Source: Gordonia amicalis NBRC 100051 = JCM 11271 (lineage in GTDB: Bacteria > Actinomycetota > Actinomycetes > Mycobacteriales > Mycobacteriaceae). From it: a DNA stretch of 64,000 bases. Each line of letters begins with the position of its first letter. The stretch's first letter is position 1. The position numbers and the translations under genes were made by a program. Under the pieces are notes generated by a model. That model saw only the letters and a list, made by a program, of their open reading frames with translations. It searched no databases and was not told the origin of the DNA. The stretch lies in the NCBI RefSeq assembly GCF_000332995.1, contig NZ_BANS01000001.1, forward strand, positions 207,624 through 271,623. Reading direction: 5' to 3'. This document shows, in pieces, positions 53,516-64,000 of this stretch.

Positions 53516-54898
53516 TCATCCGGCGGATGCTCGGACCAGGGCTCGCCTTTCGTTCCGGTCATCGCGGATACGCCGGACCTGGGTTCGCACATCGGCGACG
53601 ACCTCCCGCGTCGACGACGCGGGTTGGCGGAGTGCGCCGAGGATGAGGCTGGGGAGAGCGGTCAGCGGGAGCATCGACGACGGCGCCTGGACGCGGTCGT
53701 AGATGTCGCTCAGGATCTGGGCGTACTCGGGGTGATCCCGCGCGCGGTGGTAGACCTCGTATTCGAGTGGGGAGGGTGGCGAGCCGGACGCCAGCACGTT
53801 CGTCCACTGGTAGATCTCGACGCAGTCCTGCTCGCGTCGAGCGGCCCATTCCGCGGTGGCGGCGTCGACCGCGCCGGGGTCGGGACCACCGCGAGAGCCG
53901 AGAATCGGGGCGAGTCGCTCGCCGAGCAACCGGCCGTACCGGTAGCCGTCGCGGATTCCCTGCGCGGTGACCGGATCCTTGAAGTGTCCGGCGTCGCCGG
54001 GCAGTGCCCATCCCGGTCCGCTCGACCGGCGGAAGTACGACTCGATGCCGGTGCAGGCGCGCACCCGGGACACCATCTCCGCGCCTTCGAGGCGCCGCGC
54101 CAGGCCGGGCAGCGCTGCGACGCCCTCGCGGTAGGCATCGGTGACCTTACGTCCGTGGAACTCGTCATCGAGCTCGACAGGTGGTTGCAGCAGGCACAGC
54201 GTCTGGCCGGCGTCGCAGGGGAATGCGGTGCCGAGCAGCCCGTCGACCCGCCATTGGGAGGCGATGTGGCGCAGGTCGTCTCGTGGGTCCGTCCAGTAGG
54301 CGAAGTAGCACGATCGGCCACTCCGGGAGGAGATCAGCGGGGTCTTCGCTCCCACCTCGCGGGCCACGAGGCTCTTGCGGCCGTCGGCTCCGATGACGAT
54401 GGGAGCAATCGCCGCCCGTTCGTGGTCGTCGGCATCGGTATAGCGGATGCCGGTGACGCGCCCGTCATCGGAGATCAATCCCGTTGCCCGACACTGTTGC
54501 CGGATGTCGGCTTCGAGGGACGACGCCGTCCGGATGAGGGCGTCATCGAGATGTGAACGCCGCAGACACATTCCGTAGTCGATACCGGACACCGGCGAAT
54601 ACCCGGTGCGCCAGCCGGTCTCGTCGAGGATGGCCTCAGCGATCGGAAGCCGCGGTGCGCCGGCCTCCTCGACGGCGGGCAGGGCGCCGAGAGCGTGGAT
54701 CTCGGCCATCGTCGACGGCCACAGCAGATGCGTGGAGAGTGTGTCGGAAGGGAAGCGCGCCGAATCGATGACCAGGACGTGCAATCCGCGGCCGGCGAGT
54801 GCGATCGCGGTGGCAGATCCGGCGCAGCGCGCGCCGACGATGATGGCGTCGAACTCTTCGGCTGCGTTCACTCCGGTGTGGCTCACCGCGACCTCCAT
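53516..54898 (-). CDS. Geranylgeranyl reductase-like FAD-dependent oxidoreductase
   Basis: A 460-residue flavoprotein with the N-terminal FAD motif DAIIVGARCAGSATAIALAG, a middle GADGRKSLVAREVGA block, and GPGWALPGDAGHFKDPVTAQGI (FAD ribityl site) typical of geranylgeranyl reductase and PHBH-like monooxygenases. It may reduce isoprenoid double bonds or hydroxylate an aromatic or terpenoid; sequence does not decide. The ATG at 54898 is used; upstream residues overlap the HNH gene and do not match. It follows that gene on the same strand. Confidence 0.82.
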   Translation of the reverse strand: MEVAVSHTGVNAAEEFDAIIVGARCAGSATAIALAGRGLHVLVIDSARFPSDTLSTHLLWPSTMAEIHALGALPAVEEAGAPRLPIAEAILDETGWRTGYSPVSGIDYGMCLRRSHLDDALIRTASSLEADIRQQCRATGLISDDGRVTGIRYTDADDHERAAIAPIVIGADGRKSLVAREVGAKTPLISSRSGRSCYFAYWTDPRDDLRHIASQWRVDGLLGTAFPCDAGQTLCLLQPPVELDDEFHGRKVTDAYREGVAALPGLARRLEGAEMVSRVRACTGIESYFRRSSGPGWALPGDAGHFKDPVTAQGIRDGYRYGRLLGERLAPILGSRGGPDPGAVDAATAEWAARREQDCVEIYQWTNVLASGSPPSPLEYEVYHRARDHPEYAQILSDIYDRVQAPSSMLPLTALPSLILGALRQPASSTREVVADVRTQVRRIRDDRNERRALVRASAG

Positions 54899-54975
54899 CG
54901 GCTCGGATCGGCCGCTGGTCAACGAACAGTAGTCGCCGAACGCGCAGGTGCGTGGCGACTTCTGTCCGATTGGCG

Positions 54976-56589
54976 TCAGAACGGTGGTGGGTTGGCTTGG
55001 TTCCACCGGTGTTCGGCCCGCCGGGCTCGGCGGGACCGATCGTCGCGCTGGGTGTCATGTCGGACACGCGCTGGATGATCGGGCGGACGTATCGGTGCGA
55101 GGTGGCCGAACAGGTCGCGGCCGTTGTAGGCGTTGCCGACGAACATGTGTCCGGTCGGTGTGGTGAACCAGGCGGTCAGGAACTCGTCTTGGTAGTCCTG
55201 CCAACTGGTGAAGGTCTTGATCCGGTGGTGGAACCGGCAGAGTGGTTTCAGGTTGCGTTCGAGGGTACGGCCACCGCGTCGGGGTTGTTGATGGTCGAAC
55301 GGTCGGGTGTGGTCGAGGTCGATCTGCCAGGCCGGCGCGTTGCATCCGGGGAAGGTGCAGCACAGTTCGCCGGCCCGCACCAGGGCTTGCAGCTTCTTCG
55401 ACGGGGCATAGCGCAGCGCCGATTCCGGGGTTGGTGCGGTGGTGGGGTGGAGGTAGGTGCGTCGGGCTTCGTTCAGCAGTGTGCGGGCGGTCTCGGCGTC
55501 GATGATGCCGTGGCCGTCGAGAAATGCCGGATCATCGTCGATACCGAGGAGGGTGGTGAGGTTCACCACGACGTGATAGGTCGCGCGCGGGGCTGTGGTG
55601 TCGACGGTACGGGAACCGGCAGCGGGCGCTGCTTCGACCTCAGAAGCGGCGGCCGCCGGGGAGTCCTCGGGTTCGGTGGCCTCGTCGGCTCCTTGTGCGC
55701 CCGTGGAGCAGTCGTCACATGCGCAGGCAAGCGATGTTTCGCTGCGGGCGAGAGCGACGAGCGCGTCGGCGCGGCGTTGTGCGACGGTGCGAGGGTCGGC
55801 GCCATGTACTTCGGCCGCCATCGCGGACAAGCGGGCGTCGAACGCGGCAGCGTCGGCGATCGGTAGTGTCCCGGACACGCGGGATTGTCCGGGGTTGAAC
55901 CGATCGGGTCCGACGGTGACCTTGCGGTCGTCGGTGGCTCGCTCGCGACGCCTGCGGACCGCGTCGGGTGCCCACTTGGCGACGATGGCATCGACCATGG
56001 CGGTGAACCGGGTGGTCGACATCGGTGCGCGCGCGAAGATCGCCTCGGCGAGATGGGCGTCCACGGTCTGCATCTCGTCAAGGTCGGTGACCAGTTCGGT
56101 GCGCTTGAGCGCGATGAGGAATCGCCTCTTGTCGATGCGGCCACAGGCCAGGGCGTGACCGGTGAACGACAACCGGTAGCGCAGTGCGTCCCCGGCGGTG
56201 ATGAGTTCTCTGGCCTCGGCGGGGGTGACGGTGAGTGTCGCGCCGACCTCGGCAATGGCCTGTTCGAGCCCGTCCGGGCCGAACTCGGAGTACGGGTCCT
56301 CGCCGGCCGCCGCCCGGGCAGCGAGCTCGTCGAAGGCCTCGACGGAATCGAGTCGGCCGTCGTGGATCTCAGCCCGACGCTGCGCGTAATCCATCTCGCG
56401 TTCGTCGTGAATGAGGCTGGCAACGGTCATCATTCGATGGGCCGTCGATGCGGCGAGTCCGGCGCAATGATTCAAGACCTCGACAAGTTCGGCGGCCGAG
56501 AGTTCGGCATCGGGACGCAGGGTGGGCTCGACAGAGTGCTCTGCGATACCTGTCGAATCCGTGGATTCGATGCCAGCTCCCCGCGCCAT
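54976..56589 (-). CDS. HNH endonuclease domain protein of the 13E12/DUF222 family
   Basis: A 537-residue protein with a helical DUF222 region (about residues 20-380) and an HNH nuclease motif near the C-terminus: CTFPGCNAPAWQIDLDHTRPF then NLKPLCRFHHRIKT, whose two Cys pairs and HH/H residues bind metal. It resembles the REP13E12 proteins of M. tuberculosis. ATG at 56589 is preferred: the ATG at 56610 lies within the SOS box. An Ala/Pro-rich variable segment lies at about residues 300-330. DNA-cutting is expected, but the target and biological role are unknown. Confidence 0.85.
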   Translation of the reverse strand: MARGAGIESTDSTGIAEHSVEPTLRPDAELSAAELVEVLNHCAGLAASTAHRMMTVASLIHDEREMDYAQRRAEIHDGRLDSVEAFDELAARAAAGEDPYSEFGPDGLEQAIAEVGATLTVTPAEARELITAGDALRYRLSFTGHALACGRIDKRRFLIALKRTELVTDLDEMQTVDAHLAEAIFARAPMSTTRFTAMVDAIVAKWAPDAVRRRRERATDDRKVTVGPDRFNPGQSRVSGTLPIADAAAFDARLSAMAAEVHGADPRTVAQRRADALVALARSETSLACACDDCSTGAQGADEATEPEDSPAAAASEVEAAPAAGSRTVDTTAPRATYHVVVNLTTLLGIDDDPAFLDGHGIIDAETARTLLNEARRTYLHPTTAPTPESALRYAPSKKLQALVRAGELCCTFPGCNAPAWQIDLDHTRPFDHQQPRRGGRTLERNLKPLCRFHHRIKTFTSWQDYQDEFLTAWFTTPTGHMFVGNAYNGRDLFGHLAPIRPPDHPARVRHDTQRDDRSRRARRAEHRWNQANPPPF

Positions 56590-56602
56590 GTCACCACAAT
56601 AC

Positions 56603-56618
56603 TCGAACATGTGTTCGA
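56603..56618. promoter_or_regulatory. LexA SOS box of the HNH gene
   Basis: TCGAACATGTGTTCGA is a full match to the actinobacterial SOS box TCGAAC-N4-GTTCGA, inside longer arms (ACTCGAACA, TGTTCGAGT). It lies 14 bp upstream of the chosen HNH start, so LexA should repress that gene until DNA damage. Confidence 0.9.
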
Positions 56619-56755
56619 GTCAAGGGGTGGTCTTCAGTGCGTCAAACCTTCTGGCAGGGTCGCTGAGTGCAGGATCTTGACGCACGGAGCTTGAAGGAAG
56701 CTGTGACCGACGCCGAACGCGGCCCTCACCCGTTGCCGGCGGGCGTTGGTTTCGA

Positions 56756-57205
56756 CTACTCGCGGGTGTACTCGGCGAGGTCGATGTCGTGTTCGGCGGC
56801 CAGTGCTCGGAGCTTCTCGGCGTCGTCGAGTTGGATGCAGACGCAGGCGTGCAGGCCATCGTCGTCGCGGCGCACGATGTAGTAGGCGTTGCTGTCGGTG
56901 AGTTGATCACCGTTGGCGCCATAGAAGATCCAGCGCACCTTGACCAGGCTGATCGCGGCGGTGAGGCGTTCGACGTTCAGGCATTCGTGGCTGACCGATG
57001 CCAAGCCGAGTTCGCGGTAGAGCGGGTAGGACTGCTCGAGGCTGTGTGCCATGGTTTCGCGGTCGTCAACCACACCGGCGAAACGATCATCGATGATCAT
57101 GCCCGGGGTGGCCCACAACTGTGCGGCCGCGGTCGAGTCGAAGGCGCTCAGCGTTGCGGCGTAGCGGGTCAGGTAGTCGTCGATTTCCGCGTCGATCTGG
57201 TTCAT
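56756..57205 (-). CDS. SnoaL/NTF2-like protein
   Basis: A 149-residue protein with an NTF2-like cone fold: helical start IDAEIDDYLTRYAATLSAFDSTAAAQLWATPG, then beta strands (SHECLNVERLTAAISLVKVRWIFYG, AYYIVRRDDDGLHACVC). Such proteins are small enzymes or ligand-binding proteins; no active site can be assigned. The ATG at 57205 (MNQIDAE) is chosen because the residues before it are Arg/Ser-rich and not fold-like. No operon partner is evident; the next gene upstream is 178 bp away. Confidence 0.72.
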   Translation of the reverse strand: MNQIDAEIDDYLTRYAATLSAFDSTAAAQLWATPGMIIDDRFAGVVDDRETMAHSLEQSYPLYRELGLASVSHECLNVERLTAAISLVKVRWIFYGANGDQLTDSNAYYIVRRDDDGLHACVCIQLDDAEKLRALAAEHDIDLAEYTRE

Positions 57206-57382
57206 GTCCCTGAACCTATTACCAACGCCGTTGCAGCTATGTCGGCTTGCGGGCTTGCGGGTTCGAGATGAGAGCGTCAGAGCTTCCCGAACGCATTCTG
57301 GGCGTGGCCGAACTGTACGGGCCAATGCAGACAAGCGCTGAGACCTCGGAGGAGACAGCGACACCTGACACTCTCGGTCGAT

Positions 57383-57745
57383 TCAGCCGATCGAACGCGA
57401 GAAGGGTTCGGCCACAGTGAGATACAGCGCACCTTCGGCAAACCGCGACACCGGCCCGATCGCAGCGTCGAGCGCCTCGTCGTAGCCGTCGCGCGCCTGA
57501 CCCCACAACCGGCCCGAGGAGCCGTCCGGCGTCACCCCGATCAGCGCGATCAACTCGCCGGTCGTGGGGATGCAGATGGCCCACACGAAACGCGTCTCGG
57601 CGTCCCAGTCGGAGTTGGCTGCCTCGACGTAGTCGGCGGGGGAGTCGACCCCGAGAAGAGACAACGCCGGGACGTCGGTGATCCGGTCGTCCGCACGAAG
57701 CGAACGCAGGTACCACGTCCCGGCGTTGATCTCGACTGGTTGCAC
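57383..57745 (-). CDS. Short protein resembling the N-terminal half of a GNAT acetyltransferase
   Basis: A 120-residue frame beginning VEINAGTWYLRSLRADDRI, as in GNAT enzymes that start with a T-x-R-L-x-L-R-P-L-x-x-D-D type strand, and containing ETRFVWAICIPTTGELIALIGVTP like the central strands. The acetyl-CoA P-loop (Q/R-x-x-G-x-G/A) seen in GNATs is not present, so it may be truncated or a different small fold. GTG at 57745 is used since the upstream start at 57775 lies within a repeat element. Confidence 0.55.
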   Translation of the reverse strand: MQPVEINAGTWYLRSLRADDRITDVPALSLLGVDSPADYVEAANSDWDAETRFVWAICIPTTGELIALIGVTPDGSSGRLWGQARDGYDEALDAAIGPVSRFAEGALYLTVAEPFSRSIG

Positions 57746-57758
57746 AGTGGCGTTGACC

Positions 57759-57838
57759 CTTCGATACGCTCGCAAGCTCGCTACTCAGGGAGCAGGGGAG
57801 CTGTGCAAGCTCGCTAGTCAGAGAGCATGGAGCTTGCA
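57759..57838. repeat. Dispersed intergenic repeat with inverted arms
   Basis: CTTCGATACGCTCGCAAGCT begins at about 57769 and is followed by CGCTACTCAGGGAGC and a degraded second copy (GCAAGCTCGCTAGTCAGAGAGC). The TTCGATACG opening and GCAAGCTC word are shared with the tandem repeats at 1984-2104. It separates the GNAT-like gene from accA3. GCTC/GAGC arms allow short hairpins. Confidence 0.75.
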
Positions 57839-57866
57839 GTCGTCGGGGCGAGTCGCGAGAAGGTGC

Positions 57867-59651
<1,785 letters not shown>

Positions 59652-59860
59652 TTGTTCTCCTGGGCCTTACTCGTACTCAGGTGCTCACGACGCGCGGTGG
59701 CGCGTGCGACACGGTTGTCGGACAACGGTCAAGACGGGGGTGCAGCCTTCGCCGGCCGGGATGCGGACGGTGAGGGCGCGGACGACGCCGGGAGTCCGGG
59801 CGTCGCGACCTTCCGGCAAATACAGTAGCCCACCGAGCAATCGTTCGGTGGAGCCGTGGG

Positions 59861-61408
59861 TCACAACGCGCGGGAGAATGTGCTCGCATCACCGAGTCGC
59901 CGTACGAGTTCGGCGAAATTGTGCAGGTAGGCGTGTACGGGACCGATGGTCGGGTCGATGTCACTCGCCTCCGCGTCGAACGGAAAAGGTGACGCATCCG
60001 GCATCGGGGCCCCGACGGGCGGAATGTCGGTCGACGACTCGCCGACGCCGAGTTCGCGGAGCGGGGATTCGCGCGGGAAACGGGCCGAATACCGCAAACC
60101 GGACGGCGTCCGGTTGATCCAGATGTAGACCTCGTGCGGTGAGTAGCTGTGGCTGCGGATCACCTTCGCGCGGCCCGCGTCGGCCGCCCCGGCGCCCGGC
60201 GCGTACCGGGTGTCGATGAACGAGATCACGAACCGCGGCTCACCGTGGTGGCCGATCAGGTCGGCCACGCGAAGAAAGGGTAGTGAGGCGCCCCGGCGAC
60301 CGCGCTTGAGGACGGCGGTGGCGCGGGTGACCGCCTGGTCGAAGGTCGGGGAGTCGGACATGTCCATCCAGAACGGCGCGACGCCCACGAACCACCCCAG
60401 CGCGGTCAGCCACTGCGCGTCGTCACGGGTGTGCCGGGGCAGCACGCAGCGGAACTCCGCGTCGTCGGTCATCTCGTGATGGACCATCGCGAACGCGGCG
60501 AGGACGCCCGCGGTCAGCGTTCCGCCGGCCTCCGAACAGATCGCGGTGAACCGGTTGGCCGTCTCGTCGTCGGCGACGACGCCCCACAGCGACTCCTGCG
60601 GGATCGTCGTCTCCTCGCGGTACTGCTGATCGGCTTCGTCCCCGATTCCGCGGCTGGTGCCCTGCGGGGACCGCAGCAGGGCCGGCATGTCGCCGGCGCC
60701 CGTGCGCAGGAACTCCGACCACAGGGCCACTGCCGGATGGTCGCCGCCGGTCTGGTCGGCGCGGCGTCGTTCCTCGGCGCTGAAGTCGACGTAGCTGCCG
60801 ACCGCGGGCAGGTTGGCGGTCCGGTGTTCGCGTGCCGCGCGGTACAGCGAGACGAGCTCCTGCTGGGCCATGATCAGCGAGTAGCCGTCGACCAGGGAGT
60901 GGTCCGCGGCGAACAGCAGGGTGAACGAGTCGGCGCGTCCCACCGTCGCGAACAGGTAGGCGGGCCAGTGCAGCGGCGCGGTGGCACGGTCGAAGGAGCC
61001 GCCCAGTTGCTCGACGAGGGGGCCGGGCTCGGCGAACCAGCCGATGCGTCCCATCTTGAGTTTCACGGTGCCGGGGTCGGTGGTGAGTCGCTGCAGGCCC
61101 GTCCCCGTGATCACGACGTGGCTGCGCAGGACCTCGTGACGGTCGATCCACTGGGTCAGCACCGAGCGGATCGCCGGGATCGACAACGGTTCGTCCAACT
61201 CGATCGACAGGCCCAGCCAGGCCTCCCGCCCACCCTCGCGCTGGGTCCGCACCCGATAGTCGAAGGCGGCACGCAGATGCTGTTCGTGGTTGTGCGAGGT
61301 CAGGCGGGGATCAGGACGCCAGGCGCCCAACCCGCCGGAGACATAGGGGGTCCACTCGACGAGACCCCCCGGTGCGATCGGCTCGTCGCGGATCTGGATG
61401 AACTTCAT
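59861..61408 (-). CDS. Stand-alone condensation-domain (PapA-like) acyltransferase
   Basis: A 515-residue protein of the condensation/PapA acyltransferase fold. The catalytic motif is in [15 protein letters not shown] (His170, Asp174; HxxxDG with Asp at the first His position of HHxxxDG). It likely joins an acyl group to an alcohol or amine acceptor, as PapA proteins do in surface-lipid assembly. It overlaps the sufE start by 4 bp (ATGA), so it is the last gene of an operon sseA-sufE-papA-like. In M. tuberculosis no such gene lies between Rv3284 and accA3. Confidence 0.82.
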   Translation of the reverse strand: MKFIQIRDEPIAPGGLVEWTPYVSGGLGAWRPDPRLTSHNHEQHLRAAFDYRVRTQREGGREAWLGLSIELDEPLSIPAIRSVLTQWIDRHEVLRSHVVITGTGLQRLTTDPGTVKLKMGRIGWFAEPGPLVEQLGGSFDRATAPLHWPAYLFATVGRADSFTLLFAADHSLVDGYSLIMAQQELVSLYRAAREHRTANLPAVGSYVDFSAEERRRADQTGGDHPAVALWSEFLRTGAGDMPALLRSPQGTSRGIGDEADQQYREETTIPQESLWGVVADDETANRFTAICSEAGGTLTAGVLAAFAMVHHEMTDDAEFRCVLPRHTRDDAQWLTALGWFVGVAPFWMDMSDSPTFDQAVTRATAVLKRGRRGASLPFLRVADLIGHHGEPRFVISFIDTRYAPGAGAADAGRAKVIRSHSYSPHEVYIWINRTPSGLRYSARFPRESPLRELGVGESSTDIPPVGAPMPDASPFPFDAEASDIDPTIGPVHAYLHNFAELVRRLGDASTFSRAL

Positions 61409-61854
61409 ACCCCGGGTGTGTCGGACCCGGAGCCGGCCGTCTGATCGCGCACCTGCGCCTTGATCCGGCCGAGCATGCCCGCCATACCCCGGAGGCGGAG
61501 CAGACTGACCGCGCTGCCCAGACCGAGGTCGTAGTAGAAGTCCGACGGGACGTCGAGGATCTCCTGCGCCGACGCGGTGTCGAGACCCTGGTGCAGGATC
61601 GCCGCGAATCCGCGCGTCGTCGGCGCCTCACGCGGCGCGGTGAAGTACAGCCGTACCGATTCCGGATCGCCGGCGTCGACGGACAGGAACACCGGTGACT
61701 GGCACTCCGGTACCGGTTCCATCGCCTCCTGTTGCAGATGCTCAGGGAGGTCGGGTAGTTCGCCGGCGAATTCCAGGAGCAAGGTGATCTTGTCGGAATC
61801 ACCTAGTGCGGCAAAGTCTTCGACGATTTCTGCCAGGGCTGGGGGCAAGCTCAT
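61405..61854 (-). CDS. SufE family protein
   Basis: A 149-residue sulfur acceptor protein related to SufE and to Rv3284. The reactive Cys is in [12 protein letters not shown] (about residue 51), and the C-terminal block ([24 protein letters not shown]) is family-typical. SufE activates cysteine desulfurase and carries persulfide; here it stands next to a rhodanese-type gene (sseA) rather than in the suf cluster, so it may accept sulfur from another donor. Start at ATG 61854, 13 bp after the sseA stop. Confidence 0.9.
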   Translation of the reverse strand: MSLPPALAEIVEDFAALGDSDKITLLLEFAGELPDLPEHLQQEAMEPVPECQSPVFLSVDAGDPESVRLYFTAPREAPTTRGFAAILHQGLDTASAQEILDVPSDFYYDLGLGSAVSLLRLRGMAGMLGRIKAQVRDQTAGSGSDTPGV

Positions 61855-61867
61855 CGTCGGTCAGGGC

Positions 61868-62764
61868 TCACTTGCGGCCGGGCGCGGCACCCGGCTCGTC
61901 GCCGACGGCGATGGGTACGCGAACCGCGTTGCCCCACTCGGTCCACGATCCGTCGTAGTTGCGAACCCTGGTGTGCCCCAGCAGGTGGGTCAGCACGAAC
62001 CAGGTGTGGCTGGAACGCTCGCCGATGCGGCAGTAGGCGATCATGGGCTTGTCTTTCGCGAAGTCGCCGTAGATCTCGTCGAGCTCGGCGCGCGAACGGA
62101 ACCGGCCGTCCGGAGCAGCGGCCCTGGCCCACGGGATCGACACCGCGGTGGGGATGTGACCGCCGCGCAGCGCACCCTCCTCGGGGTAGTCGGGCATGTG
62201 GGTGCGTTCGCCGGTGTACTCCTGCGGCGAGCGGACATCGACGAGCGGTTCGGTGCCGAGCGCCTCGAGGACCTGCGGGGCGAAGGCGCGGATCTTCGTG
62301 TCGTCGCGCTCGACGACGGGGTAGTCCGACCGCGGGTATTCGGGGACGTCGAAGGAGGTGTCCCGGTCCTCGGCCATCCACGCGTCGCGACCACCGTCGA
62401 GCAGGCGCACGTCCTCGTGACCGAACAGCGTGAGCACCCAGAGTGCGTACGCCGCCCACCAGTTGCTCTTGTCGCCGTAGATGACGACGGTGTCGTCGCG
62501 CTCGATTCCCTTGCTGCGCATCAGTTCTGCGAACTGCTCGCCGTTGATGTAGTCGCGGGTCACCGGATCGTTGAGATGCAGGTGCCAGTCGACCTTCTGC
62601 GCTGTGGGGATGTGGCCGATGTCGTAGAGCAGCACGTCCTCATCGGATTCGATGATCTTGAGGCCTTTGGCGCCGAGATGAGCCGACAGCCACTGGGTGG
62701 ACACCAACCGCTCGGGGTGGGCGTACTCGGCGAAGGCCGGATTCGGGTCGGTTTCAACACTCAC
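61868..62764 (-). CDS. sseA: Thiosulfate sulfurtransferase SseA
   Basis: A 298-residue protein with two rhodanese domains. The active site is in the C-terminal domain, [15 protein letters not shown] (Cys245 forms the persulfide). The N-terminal domain is the inactive one (no Cys at that position). It moves sulfur from thiosulfate to acceptors such as cyanide or SufE-like partners. Matches Rv3283. The start is a GTG at 62764 with GGAG 11 bp upstream; the frame runs on but is not family-like. Confidence 0.92.
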   Translation of the reverse strand: MSVETDPNPAFAEYAHPERLVSTQWLSAHLGAKGLKIIESDEDVLLYDIGHIPTAQKVDWHLHLNDPVTRDYINGEQFAELMRSKGIERDDTVVIYGDKSNWWAAYALWVLTLFGHEDVRLLDGGRDAWMAEDRDTSFDVPEYPRSDYPVVERDDTKIRAFAPQVLEALGTEPLVDVRSPQEYTGERTHMPDYPEEGALRGGHIPTAVSIPWARAAAPDGRFRSRAELDEIYGDFAKDKPMIAYCRIGERSSHTWFVLTHLLGHTRVRNYDGSWTEWGNAVRVPIAVGDEPGAAPGRK

Positions 62765-62967
62765 GGTCTGTTCTCCAGCTTGGTGCGTTCGGGCGTCTCG
62801 ACGTACATCGCGCGGACCGTGACCGGTCCCGGATACAAAGGGTAGGGCATGGGCGCGTGCGACTGCCCGGTGGCAGATGGGCTCCCGTCTGTCGCAGCTG
62901 ATGAGGGCGTGCTTCGGTCGGATGACAATCCCCAGGTCAAGGGGTGGTTGCCTGCTAAGTTCGCCCA

Positions 62968-63990
62968 ATGATCGATCGACGTGGGGCTCGCGTGGAGCGC
63001 CGGGATGTCTCGCGAATGGTCCGGTGGAGTGTTCCGTTGGCGGTGCTGGTGCTCGCCGTGACGAGTGGATGTTCGCTCATCTCCTCCGACGACCCGTCGA
63101 GCCCGGCGCCGTCGGCGTCGGCCTCGACGTCGACCTCCTCGTCACCGGGATCGCCGACACCGAGTACACGGTCGAGCATCCCGTCGTCGACGCCGGGCGA
63201 CGCCGACCCCAGGGGATGCCGTCCGGACGACTGCCCGAAGCTGGCGACGCCGACGGCGGAACTCATGACCAGCGGGGTGAATTCGTCCAACGTCGACACC
63301 GCGGTACCGAAGTACCTCACCACGCTGCTCGACGACCTCGACCAGACGTGGGGTGGATGGTTCGGTGAACTCGGTTGGGGTGACCCCGCGCCGGGACGTG
63401 TCCTGATCGAGTCGGGCACCTCGTTCGCCACCGAGTGCATCGACGAGGACGGGGCGTCCAACCGGATTCCGTCCGACGAGGCGAACGCCTCCTTCTGCGG
63501 GGTCGACGAGGAACCCAACGGCGACGGCCAGGAGACCGAGGGCAGCATCGTGCTGCCGGTCGACACCTTCGCCGCCATCTGGGACGGGAACGTCTTCGGG
63601 GTGCCGTCGCCGATCGTCGGGGACTTCACCGCCGCGATCGTCGTCGCCCACGAGTACGGGCACAACGTGGTGTTCCGGATGGCCGAGGCGTTCGGCATCC
63701 CGGAGCGGCGACTGCCTCAGGGCAAGAACAGCGAACTGATCGCCGACTGCCTCGCATCCAACTGGGCGGCCACGGCCTACCAGCGTGATGCGTTGGGCGC
63801 CAAGGAGATCCTCCAGGTTGCGACCCTGCTCCCGATCATCGGTGACACCGGCGGCGCGATGGGGCACGGGTCGGCGACCGAACGCGCGCGGGCGCTGACC
63901 ATCGGCCTGACCGGACCGCAGTTCAATCGTCAGGGACAGCCCGTGGACTGCCTGCAGCGGTACTGGCCGGAGTTCTTCGAGGTGGGGTGA
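62968..63990 (+). CDS. Lipoprotein neutral zinc metallopeptidase
   Basis: A 340-residue secreted protein with signal peptide (residues 17-34) and a lipobox-like SGC at Cys35, then a Ser/Pro-rich spacer. Residues about 110-330 form a zinc peptidase domain with HEYGH (His228, Glu229, His232), the third ligand likely in [13 protein letters not shown], and a His-rich GHGSATER at the end. This is the YpfJ-like family of putative neutral zinc metallopeptidases. Target substrate is unknown. ATG at 62968; a second Met at codon 17 (63016) is possible. Confidence 0.85.
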   Translation: MIDRRGARVERRDVSRMVRWSVPLAVLVLAVTSGCSLISSDDPSSPAPSASASTSTSSSPGSPTPSTRSSIPSSTPGDADPRGCRPDDCPKLATPTAELMTSGVNSSNVDTAVPKYLTTLLDDLDQTWGGWFGELGWGDPAPGRVLIESGTSFATECIDEDGASNRIPSDEANASFCGVDEEPNGDGQETEGSIVLPVDTFAAIWDGNVFGVPSPIVGDFTAAIVVAHEYGHNVVFRMAEAFGIPERRLPQGKNSELIADCLASNWAATAYQRDALGAKEILQVATLLPIIGDTGGAMGHGSATERARALTIGLTGPQFNRQGQPVDCLQRYWPEFFEVG

Positions 63991-64000
63991 CCCTTCGAGG

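Noticed and set aside
59653..59860. Possible small gene between accA3 and the condensation-domain gene
   Set aside because: Frames here are short and Arg/Pro-rich, with no ribosome binding site; it is treated as the accA3 promoter region.

Overview
This is a 64 kb GC-rich window from an actinobacterium of the order Mycobacteriales, most likely Gordonia or a close relative. The call rests on many GTG starts, adenosine deaminase, LpdA, Lhr and AccA3 proteins of mycobacterial type, a 13E12-family HNH gene behind an actinobacterial SOS box, a KstR-type operator, an EspC-like type VII secretion target, and gene order matching Mycobacterium tuberculosis Rv3283-Rv3285 and Rv3296-Rv3314. The genus is an inference.

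Left block, 1-22.5 kb, conserved core: deoA (5' end cut by the window edge)-add, tandem repeats, an acidic Rv3311-like protein, an EspC-like/NlpC-P60 pair, upp, a Pro-rich membrane protein, purine nucleoside phosphorylase, an enoyl-CoA hydratase-M20 hydrolase pair, a gamma-glutamylcyclotransferase-like gene, lpdA, a two-gene operon of unknown function, divergent glpK/glpD, a PNPOx-fold protein, and nei-lhr. The theme is nucleoside salvage, glycerol use, a redox flavoprotein and DNA repair.

Middle block, 22.5-57.8 kb, accessory relative to M. tuberculosis: a cobalamin riboswitch with cbtB-cbtA and a degenerate histidine-phosphatase protein; an acyl-CoA dehydrogenase with a strong terminator; a PPK2-family gene lacking its P-loop; a SulP transporter; a lipid kinase and membrane proteins; a xanthine-dehydrogenase-type molybdoenzyme; an MFS exporter; a GDSL hydrolase; pyruvate carboxylase with a long 5' region; a uraD-uraH-kinase operon; a MobA/MocA-like nucleotidyltransferase; a PaoABC-type aldehyde oxidoreductase operon; NDH-2; an alpha/beta hydrolase; small lipoproteins; a 46-aa zinc-ribbon protein; a nitronate monooxygenase with a KstR-like operator; a geranylgeranyl-reductase-like flavoprotein; and an SOS-controlled HNH protein. 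Two molybdenum hydroxylase loci, the ureide enzymes and the nucleotidyltransferase lie within 17 kb and look like a purine/aldehyde oxidation neighbourhood.

Right block, 57.8-64 kb, conserved again: accA3, a PapA-like condensation-domain protein inserted before sufE, sseA, then a secreted zinc metallopeptidase lipoprotein.

No rRNA, tRNA, IS element, prophage or CRISPR array was seen. The most unusual features are the P-loop deletion in PPK2, the pseudo-phosphatase in the B12 operon, a complete CX4C pair in LpdA, and several clear regulatory sites.
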